Source of the DNA: Bondarzewia mesenterica
Taxonomy: Eukaryota > Basidiomycota > Agaricomycetes > Russulales > Bondarzewiaceae
NCBI GenBank assembly: GCA_004802705.1
Contig: SGPL01000061.1
Coordinates: 1 to 64,000, forward strand
DNA length: 64,000 nucleotides
Reading direction: 5' to 3'
Below are positions 1 to 10,722 of this stretch, one piece after another; position 1 is the stretch's first letter, and every line of letters starts with the position of its first letter. The translations under genes and the position numbers were made by a program. The notes under the pieces were generated by a model. That model saw only the letters and a program-made list of their open reading frames with translations, was not told the DNA's origin and did not search any database.

Positions 1-335
1 TCCTGCGCACGGGGCGCGTCCCGAGGCGACACGGGAGGCGAGGCATGTCGTGAACGGTCCTCGTTCTCCTCCGCAACGGGACTCAGCTGCTTTCCCACCG
101 ACCGCGCGCGACAACTGTACGTTGACGAGGTCGATGAGCGGGCGTGTCGGGATCGATGCACAGAGATTGAGTCCCTGGAGAGTCGCGAGTCCGACAAACT
201 GAACAAATCGGACGTAGAGATGAGGGGCTGGAATGCATTCGGTGCGGTGGGGAACGGCACCGAGTTGGAGAGACTGGAATTGTTTCTGGCGCCGGGGTAG
301 GTCCTTGTGCTCATCTTCGCCGCGATTCGACCTGG
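1..335 (-). CDS. partial Ser/Arg-rich protein, left edge
   Basis: On the minus strand the frame stays open from about 335 to the window edge with no stop. It gives at least 104 residues after a possible ATG at 312-314. The peptide is rich in Ser, Arg and Pro, for example SLSDSRLSRDSISV and a tail of SPPVSPRD type, as in disordered regions of fungal signalling or regulatory proteins. A plausible splice acceptor (tctcccag) lies at about 336-343, so this is probably an internal or 3'-proximal exon of a gene that continues off the left edge. I recognise no domain. A chance open frame in GC-rich DNA is the alternative. Confidence 0.4.
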
Positions 336-1584
336 GAGATCAAGGTGGAAAATAAGCAGAGATAGGCACGGACATCATCCGACTCGAGGCTATTTGAATG
401 TGCTCAAGGCGCTGAGAACGCGTGCTGGCCATGAGGTAGAAGCCTCGTTGCAAGATCAGCAGAGCACCAAGGTACGACCGGATGAAGAGTCTGTGAAGTC
501 ATGCACCTCGCGGTTTTAATTTACGATGAGGATAGCCAACGTGTATGTCATTGGAATGCTGTTCCGGATTCCGCCTCATTGCGAATGCGAGGGCCAGCCG
601 CGTCTTGATAGTATCATAACCCTTGCCTACCCTTGCTCTGGCGCGATCTGGAAAGAGCCTGGAGATTTGAGATGAGATCGCGAATGGGATCGCTTTACCT
701 ATAGGACGATGACCTAGCATCATAAGTGTGAGGTGCGCTGAGACGAACACACCATGATGTATTCACCAGGTATTCACCTTCATTCAAATCACCCGCCAGC
801 TGCAGTTATTAATGTGACTCACGGATATGAGGAAGTGATTTATGAGCAACTTTCGCCAACATGCTACTCCCATTAGACGTAAGTAAATCCATGCATCAGT
901 CGAAAAGCAAATCTGAGCGTTGAGCTTAAGAATGAACTTTTGCAGAGGTCCATTTGTGAGTGGGGGACGAAAGACAAACCTGAGGATGCAGCTGGAACAG
1001 CGCCGGAGCCGGCCCGCCAAACCCGAATCCTAGCGCAACCTTCACACCGACTCGAAGCTGACTTAAATCTTCATTGAACATCCATAGTATATCAAAGCAA
1101 GATACGTTTACAAAGCCAAGAAACTACCAGGATCTAGTAAATTTATAGAGATCAATCGACCATACATACGTATGCGCTGACGAAGTACGCCAGGAAACTG
1201 GCCCTAACGTTTTACTCCGACTGGCCGTGATGAAAAATTCATATGATAAACCCACGCAGTCAACGTACTGTAAGTAATGATACTTTGAATATGACACAGT
1301 CCCTGATTTCGAAAAAGGGAAGAAAAGATCAGGACAAGTAGGAACGGGCAGCTTGCCCAAAATGCGACCGAGCGCATGTCAAAAACTCGACGCAAAGGAA
1401 ACCGAATGCACAAAACACAAGACGAAGAAAGATCAACCGAGAGTGAAAGGAAGTCCGAAACACACTATGTACGGAAAATCGAAAGAAAGTCTCGGGAGCA
1501 ATGTATTCAGCCGCACATACAAGAGATAAGAAGCCTCACCTCGCAAGCCTATGGATAAATGACCCAAAACAGTAAAGAACGAGT
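336..1584. other. no gene recognised
   Basis: The short frames here (for example minus 499-750 and plus 1376-1558) are Arg/Ser-rich with no recognisable motif or splice pattern. I see no RNA gene or repeat. Confidence 0.4.
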
Positions 1585-3039
1585 TTACTGCAGCCGCTCA
1601 GTCGTCGCCCAAGGCCACTTCCCGAGACCCAAGAAATCGATCCTTCTCAGCCCTTCAGCATCAGGCCCTATCCGCATGCGGGCGTAATACGCGATAATAA
1701 CCTTACTCTTTGAATCAGTATTGAGGGCATCCCATTCTGCGCCCATGACTAAACGTCGGAGCGTGGGATCCTCCGCATACTGCAAGTTTGGCCAGTGGGT
1801 TAACATGACACGTATGCGGCGCAGAAAGTGTGTGTCCTCCTCTGTGCTATTGCCCGATATTCGATCGACCGGTGGTGACAATATTTCTCCTGGTATTTCG
1901 GATTCCGAAGATTTGGAACGTAGAAATGCCTCGATGTAGCTGCGGGAGACTTGGAACCAGGTTTTGCAGTACTTGCTGGACGAATTAAGGAAACCCATCA
2001 AAGCAATGGACTACAGACGTTCGATGGCAGATGACGCACCAAGTGAGTCCTCCACAACTCGGCTGCACATCCGCGTTGTTCATTTTGCAGCTGGGACACA
2101 ATAAGGTTCCGTGCGTGCTAACCAGAGAACAGCACTCATGGTAATGCTGGTCCCGGGCTCCAGGTAACGATTCCACGAGGCTGGTTTGACAATAGTGCCA
2201 TCAAACTGTGTCGAGATCTCATAGTCACCGCGTTCCACATATCGTTCTCCGGCCTAATCCTTGTAGTAACTCTTCATTGTCCGATCGAATCGCTGCACGT
2301 ACGACACATTAAGTGGATGGATCAAAAGAAGATAAGTGAACAGACCTCGTAGGTGACGCAGAAATCTATCGGCAGACGGATGGTCCGCCCGAGCATGTCG
2401 ATCAGGACAACGGCTTTCTGATCAGGAGTCTCCCAAGAGTATCCAAGCACCTACGGAAGTTCTCGCATATAGCGGTGGATCTCCACAAGTGTGACATGTT
2501 GTTGGCTCGCCATCTCTTCCACACGTTCGAGTGCACGCCTATCATCATCTCGAAATCATCTGACACGGAGGAAAAGACGCTCATAGCACCCACCCATTCG
2601 AAAGCGACAACAAGGTGTTGACGATCTCCACCTGCTCTTGGAGCCTCCTCCGCAGAACGGCCACTTCCTCCTTCTTGAACAATCCCCACCCAATCTTCCG
2701 CCATGAATCCAACATCCGGCGCNCAGAGCCCCCTTTCTTCAAGCTGCCNTGGTAAGAAGAAATCCTGGAGTTTACACTGGNGAGGAGGGAATTGCAAGTC
2801 ACAACGGATTGTCGGACAGCATTCTCGACAGACGGACGAAGATCGCGCGCAGAGAGCGTGTCCTGAACTCCCTTGAAGGTTTCGGAGAGGGTATCAAGCT
2901 CNATCAAGAGCTCCTGGTACTCATGAGAGGCACCGATGCTCTTGCCTNGNGCTTTTNGAATCACGTTCAGATAATGCAGAAGAGTTGCGATATCGCCAAA
3001 AGAACCAAAAGTTAATGCGACCAGAGCCATGATGGCCAA
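1585..3039 (-). pseudogene. ULD/zinc-ribbon protein, disrupted
   Basis: I reconstruct four exons: 3039-2594, 2538-2346, 2292-2040 and 1975-1585. The introns of 55, 53 and 64 bp all have GT...AG ends. In order the protein holds an N-terminal helical region opening TFGSFGDIATLLHYLN, like the N-terminal domain of fungal STAND-associated proteins. Next comes a ubiquitin-like ULD stretch (VLGYSWETPDQ, DMLGRTIRLPIDFC, GERYVERGDYEI). Then follows a zinc ribbon made across intron 3 (CPSC ... CKYC, then KTWFQVS) and a C-terminal helical segment (FLRRIRVMLTHWPNL). This architecture is common in agaricomycete proteins of unknown function. Homology runs through two in-frame TAG codons (2451-2453 and 2254-2256), and a one-base frame change near 2115-2135 separates the ULD from the ribbon. 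It is either a decayed gene or affected by sequence error. Both TAGs could instead be alternative 3' splice sites. Confidence 0.6.
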
Positions 3040-3417
3040 GTCACGAGCGGAAGATGTGCTCCCAGGTCAAACAGGAGAAGATATCAGATACACGAGGACA
3101 TGCCGATATATCGAATATATCAGCACCCAAGGAGACGATAGAACTTACTTACTTTNGTGATACTCATCGCAGTATCGATAGACGCCTTTCAGCGCCTTTC
3201 GTGTTGACGAGAGCATATTACTTATGTAATTGAGGAGCCAAGGACTTAGCGAACCGAANGGACGGCGAAAAATGACGTCGATGTTCCCCTCTCGGCCCCT
3301 AAGTTATAGAACGCGGAGACGTTTTGGAACGGAATCATAACTTGAACGTCGCCCACCCTGCCTAGAAATATTCTCGACACCTCCTTCTCGTCCCGCAGAC
3401 GACGCTCACATACACCC
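3040..3417. promoter_or_regulatory. divergent intergenic region
   Basis: This 378-bp interval lies between the start of the ULD-type gene (-) and the start of the membrane protein gene (+), so it must hold both 5' regions. I see no clear TATA box. A 64-codon minus-strand frame (3246-3440) has no recognisable features. Confidence 0.35.
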
Positions 3418-4716
3418 ATGGATGAACTACCCATCGACACCTCNAATCCCGCCGTGCGCGATTATCTTTCTCTCATCCGGTTCGTGCACCCTACCCACGA
3501 NCTATTCAAGAAATAAATTTATGTTCGACTGTGCAGGCTGCAGGTTCTGACGCCGTTGTCGCTGCTGATCAACATTGTGACCGTGTTGATATGCTCGTTG
3601 GTCGTGACGCCNTCCATAGGTGCGTTCCGTCCACCGTGCCGCGCCGTGAATTCGAATATGACGTGAAAACGACNGGGATGCAGGCCAGGTAATCAAGCGG
3701 TACCCTACTTCTATATCACCATCCCCNCCAGTCATTGCTGCCTTTATACTGGCAATATACATCGGCCAGATTGGATACTGCCTGCTGCTCGTCCTCGTTA
3801 GCAAACCAGAAACGAAAGTGCGCACCAAATATTTTGCGGAGGCTTCATTTGCTCACCTCTGACGTAGCAAACTCTTGTGAAAGGCGTTGGGCCTGCTTTG
3901 GTCCTCTCGAACTGGATCATGGCCGCCTGGGCCATATCCTGGGTATGTACTTATGACAGCTTGTCATACATCCACTGACCTTAGTTTGCTTCTGCAAGAT
4001 ATTCCGCTCGTTCCTCGTATCGACCATCCTCCTCGGGATACTTCTCCTTCTTCTCTTGTACTCAAACGTTGTCATCATCGTATATCACCCACCTACCCGC
4101 GCGCGTCCGCTCGATGTCGCATTCATCCACGCGCCCTTGCGCCTTTTCCTTATCCTGCCACTGTCACTGTTATTCCCCTACTCTCTCTTGTACGTTTCAA
4201 TTTATCCTCTTTACCTTCTCTAATGAAATTTACATATACCTCTTCAGCATTACGCTAGGACACGCGTGGGATCCAGCCCACCCTGACCGCTATACTGAGC
4301 ACCAGTGGGAAGGCTTCGGTGTCGTCCTTGGCACGAACATCCTCGGTCTCCTCCTCGTCACGATTCGGCGCGACATCGTGTGGTGTGTCGGTGCAACGTG
4401 GATATGTGTCTCGGTCTGGGCGTCCAAGCACAAGCCCCCGTCCGTCTACGTGCGTCCGCACCCAATCGTACCTAGTAATATAATTGTGACCGACTGACCC
4501 TACTTGTCATTTGAAATCCGATTATAGATCACGGAAATTATGTTCACCGTCCTTCACCCACTGGGGCTCGTCGCGTCAGTGTTATGGGTGACGTTCGCGA
4601 AAAGGCAGAGAGAGGGGAGAATTAGGCTACCCCCAGACGAGGATACCTCGGGCTCTCGGACTCAGGCGCCCGAGAACGGGCACGAACATCAAGAGGTCGG
4701 CGCCGATTGGAGCTGA
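3418..4716 (+). CDS. multi-pass membrane protein, function unknown
   Basis: Translation starts MDELPIDTSNPAVRDY at 3418 and is joined over several short introns. Donors include GTGCGT after VVTPSI, GTGCGC after SKPETK and GTATGT after WAISW. The exons encode a series of hydrophobic segments: LSLLINIVTVLICSLVV, IAAFILAIYIGQIGYCLLLV, VLSNWIMAAWAISW, a long Leu-rich stretch near 4010-4240, GTNILGLLLVTI and WCVGATWICVSVW. A conserved-looking loop carries HAWDPAHPDRYTEHQWEGFG. The last exon (ITEIMFTVLHPLGLVASVLW) ends in a polar tail at 4716. The pattern recalls fungal membrane proteins of unknown function such as the DUF1774 type, but I cannot confirm the family. It was translated from six or seven exons, so internal boundaries are approximate. 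It lies divergent from the ULD gene. Confidence 0.65.
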
Positions 4717-5401
4717 ATTGAGCGAGCGGATACGGATTAACATCTATTACTACCTGTGCGATTGATGGTTTTATGGACTGTTTTGTAAGGACGATATGGG
4801 AGATCCGAGATTCGAATGCGTTGTTTAGCGCGAAGCACCGTTTTTTTTTTTTCTTACTTGGCACAAGTAAAATTAGTAGTTCTTGTTAGCTGTAACATTA
4901 AAATCATCTCATTCATACATGATGCACCAAACTCAAGTCAGAGCAACTAGAGGGATTGTTGAGACCAGGAAACGCGACGACTCGAAGACGCGTAGTGCGC
5001 ACGTGCAGGCGACTGATTCATCACATGATGCCTCGATAGCGCGCGGATAGCGTAGAGGCCAGTCGGGATCGTCTTGCATCCATCCCATACTCATACTTAC
5101 TTCAAGTACGCAACAACATCGACCCACCGACTCAGCTCAAGACAAAAAGATTCGCTTTTCAGCCGTTTTCCAAAATTTATTTTCAGGCTTTCGCAAATTT
5201 CCCGTCTTTCCTCCCTCAGTGGGTGTGAATTCCGAATACGAATCCGCGCAAGATCACTGTGACCTGCCCGCGCTGCTATTCCTCCTCAAATCCCCGTACA
5301 GCACCGCCACCACATCTCATTTCCACGTCTGCGCTTGAGATAGCCCGAGAACGCCCGCTCATCCACTTGCCAACCTTCGTATTCCTTTCGTCGTAGTAAA
5401 C
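4717..5401. other. intergenic, 3' end and RCF1 5' region
   Basis: This holds the 3' flank of the membrane protein and the upstream region of RCF1. A poly-T tract lies at 4840-4851 and pyrimidine-rich stretches at about 5150-5220. I see no additional gene. Confidence 0.4.
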
Positions 5402-6130
5402 ATGAGCACCGAGCACATCTACTCGACCGAGACTTACCGCGACAAGGCTGTGCGCAAGTTCAAGCAGCAGCCGATTGTTCCCATCGGTATGCCCTTTCTC
5501 CTTTTTCAATATGCTATGTTTCGCGATTTGTGATCTAATGACGGACGTGATATGTGCGGCGTGTTTGGTGTATCTACTTGTTCAGGGGCCGCCGCGACAA
5601 CGGTCGCGCTCATCGTTGCGATGACCAAGATGCGCAAGGGACAATCCTCGTCGATGAACAACTGGCTACGCGTGCGTATCGTCACGCAGGGCCTCACCAT
5701 CGGTGCCATCGTCGCAGGTTCCTGGGTCTACGGCTCTCAGCACGGCTCGCCCGCGCAGCAGGAGCAGGCGGCTGTGGGCGCGGTGGAGAAGGCGAGGGAG
5801 GAGCGCGCGGAATTTGAGGAGCGGCTTCGAGGGGCAGAGGAGGCGCATCGGTTTGAGAGCCGGTTGAATGCGGGGCTGAGCGCGAGGGAGAAGGCAACGG
5901 GGGAGCCGGTGGTGGAGAGTAAGAGCGGCGATGGCACCGCTGGTGTTGCGGATGAAGTTGTTAAGGCACGGGCGAGGGCGCAGGCACAGGTCAAGGCGCA
6001 GCAGAACTCGCAGAAGGCACAGAGTGGAGGGGAGGACCTTGCATCGAAGAAAGACTCTGGGTTGTCATCGTGGTTCTCCCTGTCCAGCTGGACAGGTTCT
6101 GGGAAGAGCTCGGGCGAAAAATCATCGTGA
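5402..6130 (+). CDS. RCF1: respiratory supercomplex factor 1 (HIG1 domain)
   Basis: Two exons, 5402-5486 and 5586-6130, encode 209 residues. Rcf1 is an inner mitochondrial membrane protein that binds cytochrome c oxidase and helps assemble III-IV supercomplexes. The HIG1 domain spans roughly residues 15-85. The front carries KFKQQPIVPIG, the first helix is in GAAATTVALIVAMTKM, and the loop with RVRIVTQGLT leads into the second helix (IGAIVAGSWVYG). The QGLT-type motif and the basic loop between helices are typical. The rest is a long Ala/Glu/Lys-rich, probably coiled-coil tail, then a Ser-rich end, as in fungal family members with long C-termini. The 99-bp intron splits the glycine codon after IVPI. 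RCF1 is convergent with URM1. Confidence 0.88.
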
Positions 6131-6513
6131 GCGCGCGAACATGCTCGGCTCGCACCAGGTTCTGTATTATATGTTTATACTTCGACATCATTCCTTGTAA
6201 CCCGCACGGAAGACCGCTACTCTCCTTCATATTCTCATTCTCATCCTCCTCAACGACGAAAATCGGGGGGTATGCTTGATCGACGAAGTTGNTCTCCCGT
6301 CGCATCGACACTGCACTAGATCGGATGTTCTCTAATGTTGGCTAGACTGACGATGGGACTTGAAGCTTGAATATTTGAATGAGTGTCTGACTGCCAGTAG
6401 TCACACACAAAAGTTAGTCATATAATAAAATACCAATCTANCCCTCATACCTCGTCGCTCTGCGTGCGATCTCCTCGGACAGTGTCGAACAAAGGAGCCA
6501 GGGNCCTCAACAA
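6131..6513. other. convergent 3' flanks of RCF1 and URM1
   Basis: AT-richer sequence between two converging genes. It presumably holds both 3' UTRs. No gene is seen; the minus frame 5991-6311 mainly overlaps RCF1 antisense. Confidence 0.4.
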
Positions 6514-6966
6514 CTAACCACCATGGAGAGTCGAAATGAAGACGATCTCGTCGCCTTCCTTCAACTCATACTCGCCCTCCCCTTCAAGTTCCCAGTCTGC
6601 ATCGTTCACAAGCACCAAGATCCCCGGACGTCTGAAAAAAAAAAACACAAATTTATCAACGCCCACGTATATANACCACGAGATTTTCCTGAAATTCAAA
6701 TGCAGAAGGAGAGTCATGAAAAGCGGATAAACGCACACAGTCCCGTTTTCGACGAACAGCTCCGCGCGCTCTCGGAGCAAGTTGTCCTTCAACCAGCCGA
6801 CCAAAAAATCGATGTCCGCGGGCTTCGTCTTGGAGGCTTCTGAGCCATTTGCTAGTGGACTTGCTGTGGGTGCGCGTGCGGGGATCGAGACGCGGTGCGA
6901 GCGCTGGTTGGAGAAGAGTAGCTCAAGACCGCCGCCGAATTCGATTTTGAGATTTATTGTGGACAT
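6514..6966 (-). CDS. URM1: ubiquitin-related modifier 1
   Basis: Two exons, 6966-6737 and 6631-6514, are separated by a 105-bp intron with a long T tract before the acceptor. They encode 115 residues, slightly longer than usual. Urm1 is a beta-grasp sulfur carrier. The E1-like Uba4 forms a C-terminal thiocarboxylate on it, which supplies sulfur for thiolation of wobble uridine in tRNAs; Urm1 can also be conjugated to proteins. Diagnostic segments are the start ([15 protein letters not shown]), the centre ([16 protein letters not shown]) and the C-terminus [11 protein letters not shown]. The chain stops exactly after the Gly-Gly needed for activation, so no processing protease is required. An extra loop of about 15 residues ([16 protein letters not shown]) follows the second strand. 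The gene is head to head with ISD11. Confidence 0.95.
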   Translation of the reverse strand: MSTINLKIEFGGGLELLFSNQRSHRVSIPARAPTASPLANGSEASKTKPADIDFLVGWLKDNLLRERAELFVENGTVCVYPLFMTLLLHLNFRKISWXIYVGVDKFVFFFFRRPGILVLVNDADWELEGEGEYELKEGDEIVFISTLHGG

Positions 6967-7221
6967 TGACGTGCCTTTCGTGTTTAACTGAGTTGGACAC
7001 GATGTGTACAGATGAACGGAAAGATGAAGCGAAGATAGCGAGGGCTACGAGAAGGAGGGACACTTGAAAGTAGTATCCGAGATCTTATCTAATCTATGCA
7101 CGTGGCGGGATTTCTTTCACACGACATTGGTCACTCACACCTCTCCGCTGTCGATGTGACTCCCTGTCTTGAAACCATCTCTACCAAGCACAGAGCCTCC
7201 ACAGTCACCTAGACTTACAAA
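6967..7221. promoter_or_regulatory. bidirectional promoter URM1/ISD11
   Basis: Only 255 bp separate the start codons of two divergent genes, so the region must serve both. No clear TATA box is visible. A pyrimidine-rich CT tract precedes the ISD11 start, as is common in fungal promoters. Confidence 0.55.
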
Positions 7222-7580
7222 ATGGCAGTGACAGTCCCATCCTCCAAATCAGTGCTCCATCTTTACTCGTCCATGCTGCGCACCTCGCGGTCTTTCAGCT
7301 CNTATAACTTCCGAGAATACTTCCTGCGGCGGACCAAGAGCACCTTCCGTGCAATGCAGGTGCGTATCCTCTCCCTCGACCGAACTACANCTTGTCTATG
7401 GTGACTAATGGGTGCGGCGTGTAGAATGAGCAGGATCCTACGAAACTTTCCGCGTTCTATAACGAGAATGTAAAGGACCTTGCCGTGCTTAAGCGCAGCG
7501 CGATCGTCAACCAGCTGTACGGCGGCTGGCGCCTCGTCGTGGAGAAGGAGAAACCGGTGCATCTGCGGGGCGATAATTAA
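7222..7580 (+). CDS. ISD11: LYR-motif protein Isd11 (LYRM4)
   Basis: Exons 7222-7359 and 7425-7580 encode 97 residues. Isd11 is a small mitochondrial matrix protein that binds and stabilises the cysteine desulfurase Nfs1, together with acyl carrier protein, for Fe-S cluster assembly. The Complex1_LYR pattern is clear: HLYSSMLRTSRSFS near residue 15 (LYS in place of strict LYR), then YNFREYFLRRTKSTFRAMQ. The second exon has a LAVLKRSAIVNQLYGG segment before the conserved end. The intron lies exactly after codon 46. Length fits the family. One N at 7302 affects a single residue. Confidence 0.92.
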
Positions 7581-8160
7581 ATGCATGCAGGCGGAGGTTT
7601 TCTTAGCTAGATAGGGTGAGGACGGGGCGTGGTGCTGGGATTGTGTATGTGCGCTATATCCATTTTACCCTTCTTACGTCTGCATCTAAACTTTGGAAAA
7701 AGCATCACTTGNAACAGTCAGTAACATGGAATCTATGCTACGTTTTCTCTAATGGCATCATGTTGCTTTGTTTTCGCGGATGATGCATGAATTGTTATTG
7801 TGAGTAGCCTGACTCCAGTTTCTTCTGAGCTTCGTGCATTACGCCTTTGATCCACTGACATTCAACAGTCCGACTAACGCATCATCGCANTTGACCTGCC
7901 CAGTTTCCCCGGCCCAGTAGGTATGTCTCTGTGCCACATTTACGTAACAACTGGATCAGGGGAGACGGATGGCGGAAAACAAGACAAGGCAATTACGCGC
8001 ATTGGCCCTCTTTNACAATGGCCACGTTTTNCCTTCCGAATCTATATATACAGAGTNTTCACGTCTTCCCTGCTCTGGTTTGCTTCCGACTGACCACTGA
8101 CGCACCTTTCTGATCACGATCGATTTCATTTCTCACCACACTTGACTCAACTTTATTGCC
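7581..8160. promoter_or_regulatory. upstream region of kinase gene, TATA-like site
   Basis: A 580-bp intergenic stretch with several N's. The run tctatatatacag at about 8041-8053 is a good TATA-box candidate about 110 bp before the ATG at 8161. No other gene is seen. Confidence 0.35.
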
Positions 8161-10722
8161 ATGGCGCCACGCCTATTCACAAGATTCAAGAGATTGTTTA
8201 AGAAGAACCAACAAGAAGACAGCTTTTTCTTTGTGTCCACTGAGAGCGAAGTGTTTGTGGATGCGCCTCCATACCATTATGACCCGAGCACGCCCAGCGC
8301 GCCTGCGTCGCATGCCCACGCCCCTGCCGCTCGCAGCGATGCCACCGAGCGTGCAGGAGCTGAAGCACTGCACGCGTTTTTCAACCCGGCNAGGATGGTG
8401 CGTCTGCCCTCCACCTCGTCGTCTTGCCATGTGCTNATATTCCCCTCCCCCGTCTATCTATCTAGGACCCGGACCCTGTGGCACAGCTGTCGCAGCGAGC
8501 GACGGGGCCACATTCAACTCAGCGCGCGTCTCCCAGTGGCCGCCTTACTTCCTATCCCCCTCCTGGTATACCATTCCCTGAAGACGGCGACGGCGACCAG
8601 CAGGATCGCGACCGTAATCGCGATATTGAACGTCTGAGGACGATTCTGCTCGCCGAGCTCGGCCCGACTTGCAACAACACTCCACAGGCGCCTAAGAGCC
8701 GGCGTCGAATTGTGCACGATTCTTCTTTTGCGGACGAAGGAAATAGTGGCAGTTCTGACGCTGACGATGAACCACTACGGCAGACACGTCGCTCACGGAA
8801 GCGGCGTTCAATGTCGATATATTCCCGCGACAACCGTGCAATAGCCCCGGAGTATCGCTCAGATCGTCATCCGCGTCAACCTCATCAACCTTGCCATTCT
8901 CGCCAACTTCATCCTCCTCCTCGCTCAAGTGGCTCGCCATATTCATTTCCTCCTCTTCAACCATTAGACACTACCCTCCATTCACAGGATGATAACGGCC
9001 GAGGCGCAACCCTAACGGACGATTCTAGTACCACAATAGCAGCCCTTCCAACGTGCCTGCGGAAAGTGCACCTCAAGCACGTCGACACGGGTGAGCACAT
9101 ATCACCGATCTCCTCGCAGAAGTTCGCCGGCAGGCGTGAATGGGCGATCCGCGGGCTGCTGGATAGTGTGCCACTTGCCACGGTGCACGTCGCACAACAC
9201 CGGAGCGGCGCGCTACACGCGATCAAGTCAGTGTGCGTCCGCGATGGACGCGACGCACGCCGCAGGGTCGCAGAGTTACGCGTGCTCCGGATGCTCCAGG
9301 AAAGGCCGCATCCTTTCCTCCTTGGTCCTCCCCTTGAGGCGCAGGGTGAACGGTTTTTCTGGGCGGGGTTTAATGGGTTTCTGAATATCGTGACGGTGCG
9401 TGGTCGGTTTCGCTCTGCATGAAGTGTTGTGCGTGAGCGTGTGGCTCCCGACTTACGCCGGTTATATTTGTTGGTGTTGATAGCTGTTCTGTCCCTATGG
9501 GCATCTTGGACTGTGGTGTGGCGAGGTGGACGGGAGACAACTCTTATACCTCGCTGCAGAACTGGTGCGTTGCATGATGTAATCATCTCTTCACTCGGAT
9601 TTTGACCGTGACGTAGGTACTGGCCATTGAGTTCCTACACGACAATAGCTTCGCACACACAGACATCAAGCCGGATAATATCTTCATCGATACGAACGGG
9701 CATTCTGTACTAAGCGATTTCGACGCGCTGCGCGGACGCAGGATGGCGTGTTTTCATCCGACGCGATGACGGGCGTGCGGCAGTATCTGGCGCCTGAAAT
9801 GATTGAGGCTCGTGATCTGAATACAAAAGACCTGCACCGAGGGCAATACCGATTGTTCAGCTTTGACGACTCAGTCGACTGGTGGTCGTTCGGCGTGACG
9901 CTCCTCGAAATCTGGGCGGGAAAGGTTCGTGTATCTTACACTATAGGCTTTTTGGATTTAATATATCGACGCATCTCGGTCGGCAGACGACGTACAACCC
10001 TTATCAGGACGACTTGATAGCTCAATATCTGTCGTTCAAGGACGAAGGCGATAATGAATTGGAAACGTTTACTCAGGAGGATTTCTCGTCCTATATTCAG
10101 AATGAAGTTTTGCCTCAAGTGAAGGAACCCACTAGCGAGTTGGCCGCGTTCGTGACAAGTGTATGTCCTTGTCTCTAGTCTGTGCTTCGTCTTCCATCTT
10201 AAAACTGGTCTTGCTCAGTTGCTCACTGTCGAACCTAAAGCAAGACGTGATCGTCAGAATTCATGGAAAGATCACGAATATTTTGCGGAGATGTACGTAT
10301 ATTTTTTTCTTGGCGGAGTGCGTCCACGCGCGTTGCTCATTATATCTTTTGTTTTTCAGAGGAAGAGAAGTAGGGTGGCCGCGCATAGACGGTCATCACG
10401 TTGCGCGTACGTATACGAAGCCTCCTCTCCTCTCGCCTTCCTGCTGACGATATGTGTTCACATCAAATGTTCAGCATTCAGCTGGGAATGGCGGCGCGAT
10501 CACGAGGTCTCGGTCGGATACAAGTACAACGAGGTGAGTGCGCGACATGAAGAATGGCCTGCCATGCGCCTTCGCTCTCTATTCCGCGCCTTCGAGCGAG
10601 AACAGTGGGCGCTGAGCGTCCAAGAACGGTACGACCCGGCCGATGCGCACCGGCCCGGTTGGGAGAACACGATGATGCCGAGGCCACTTGGTCTTGCTCA
10701 CGAACGTACCGATGATTCCTGA
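8161..10722 (+). CDS. divergent protein kinase (AGC-like fold), frame break
   Basis: Exons read 8161-8397, 8466-9395, 9484-9564, 9617-9924, 9987 to about 10159, and three more to 10722, all phase-consistent except for one break. The first ~220 residues are polar and basic (KSRRRIVHD, RRSRKRRSMS). The kinase region follows: HAIKSV (the VAIK lysine), a C-helix glutamate in RVAELRVLRML, the catalytic loop HTDIKPDNIFI, LSDFDAL in place of DFG, RQYLAPEMI (APE) and DWWSFGVTLLEIWAG. LLTVEPKARR and GREVGWPRIDG fit the C-lobe end. The HRD arginine is Thr, DFG is DFD, and the glycine loop (LLDSVPLATVHVA) has lost its glycines. Activity is therefore doubtful. A one-base shift near 9731-9741 separates DFD from APE. 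Substrate unknown. Confidence 0.72.

Noticed and set aside
2254..2453. In-frame TAG codons read as recoded glutamine
   Set aside because: Fungal nuclear codes do not reassign TAG, and TAG ends genes in this window (for example URM1 and the coiled-coil gene at 12370). Pseudogene, error or alternative splicing are simpler.
5552..6311. Several long frames antisense or shifted across RCF1
   Set aside because: They arise from the GC-rich Ala/Glu tail of RCF1. Only the frame with the HIG1 motif and correct splicing is supported.
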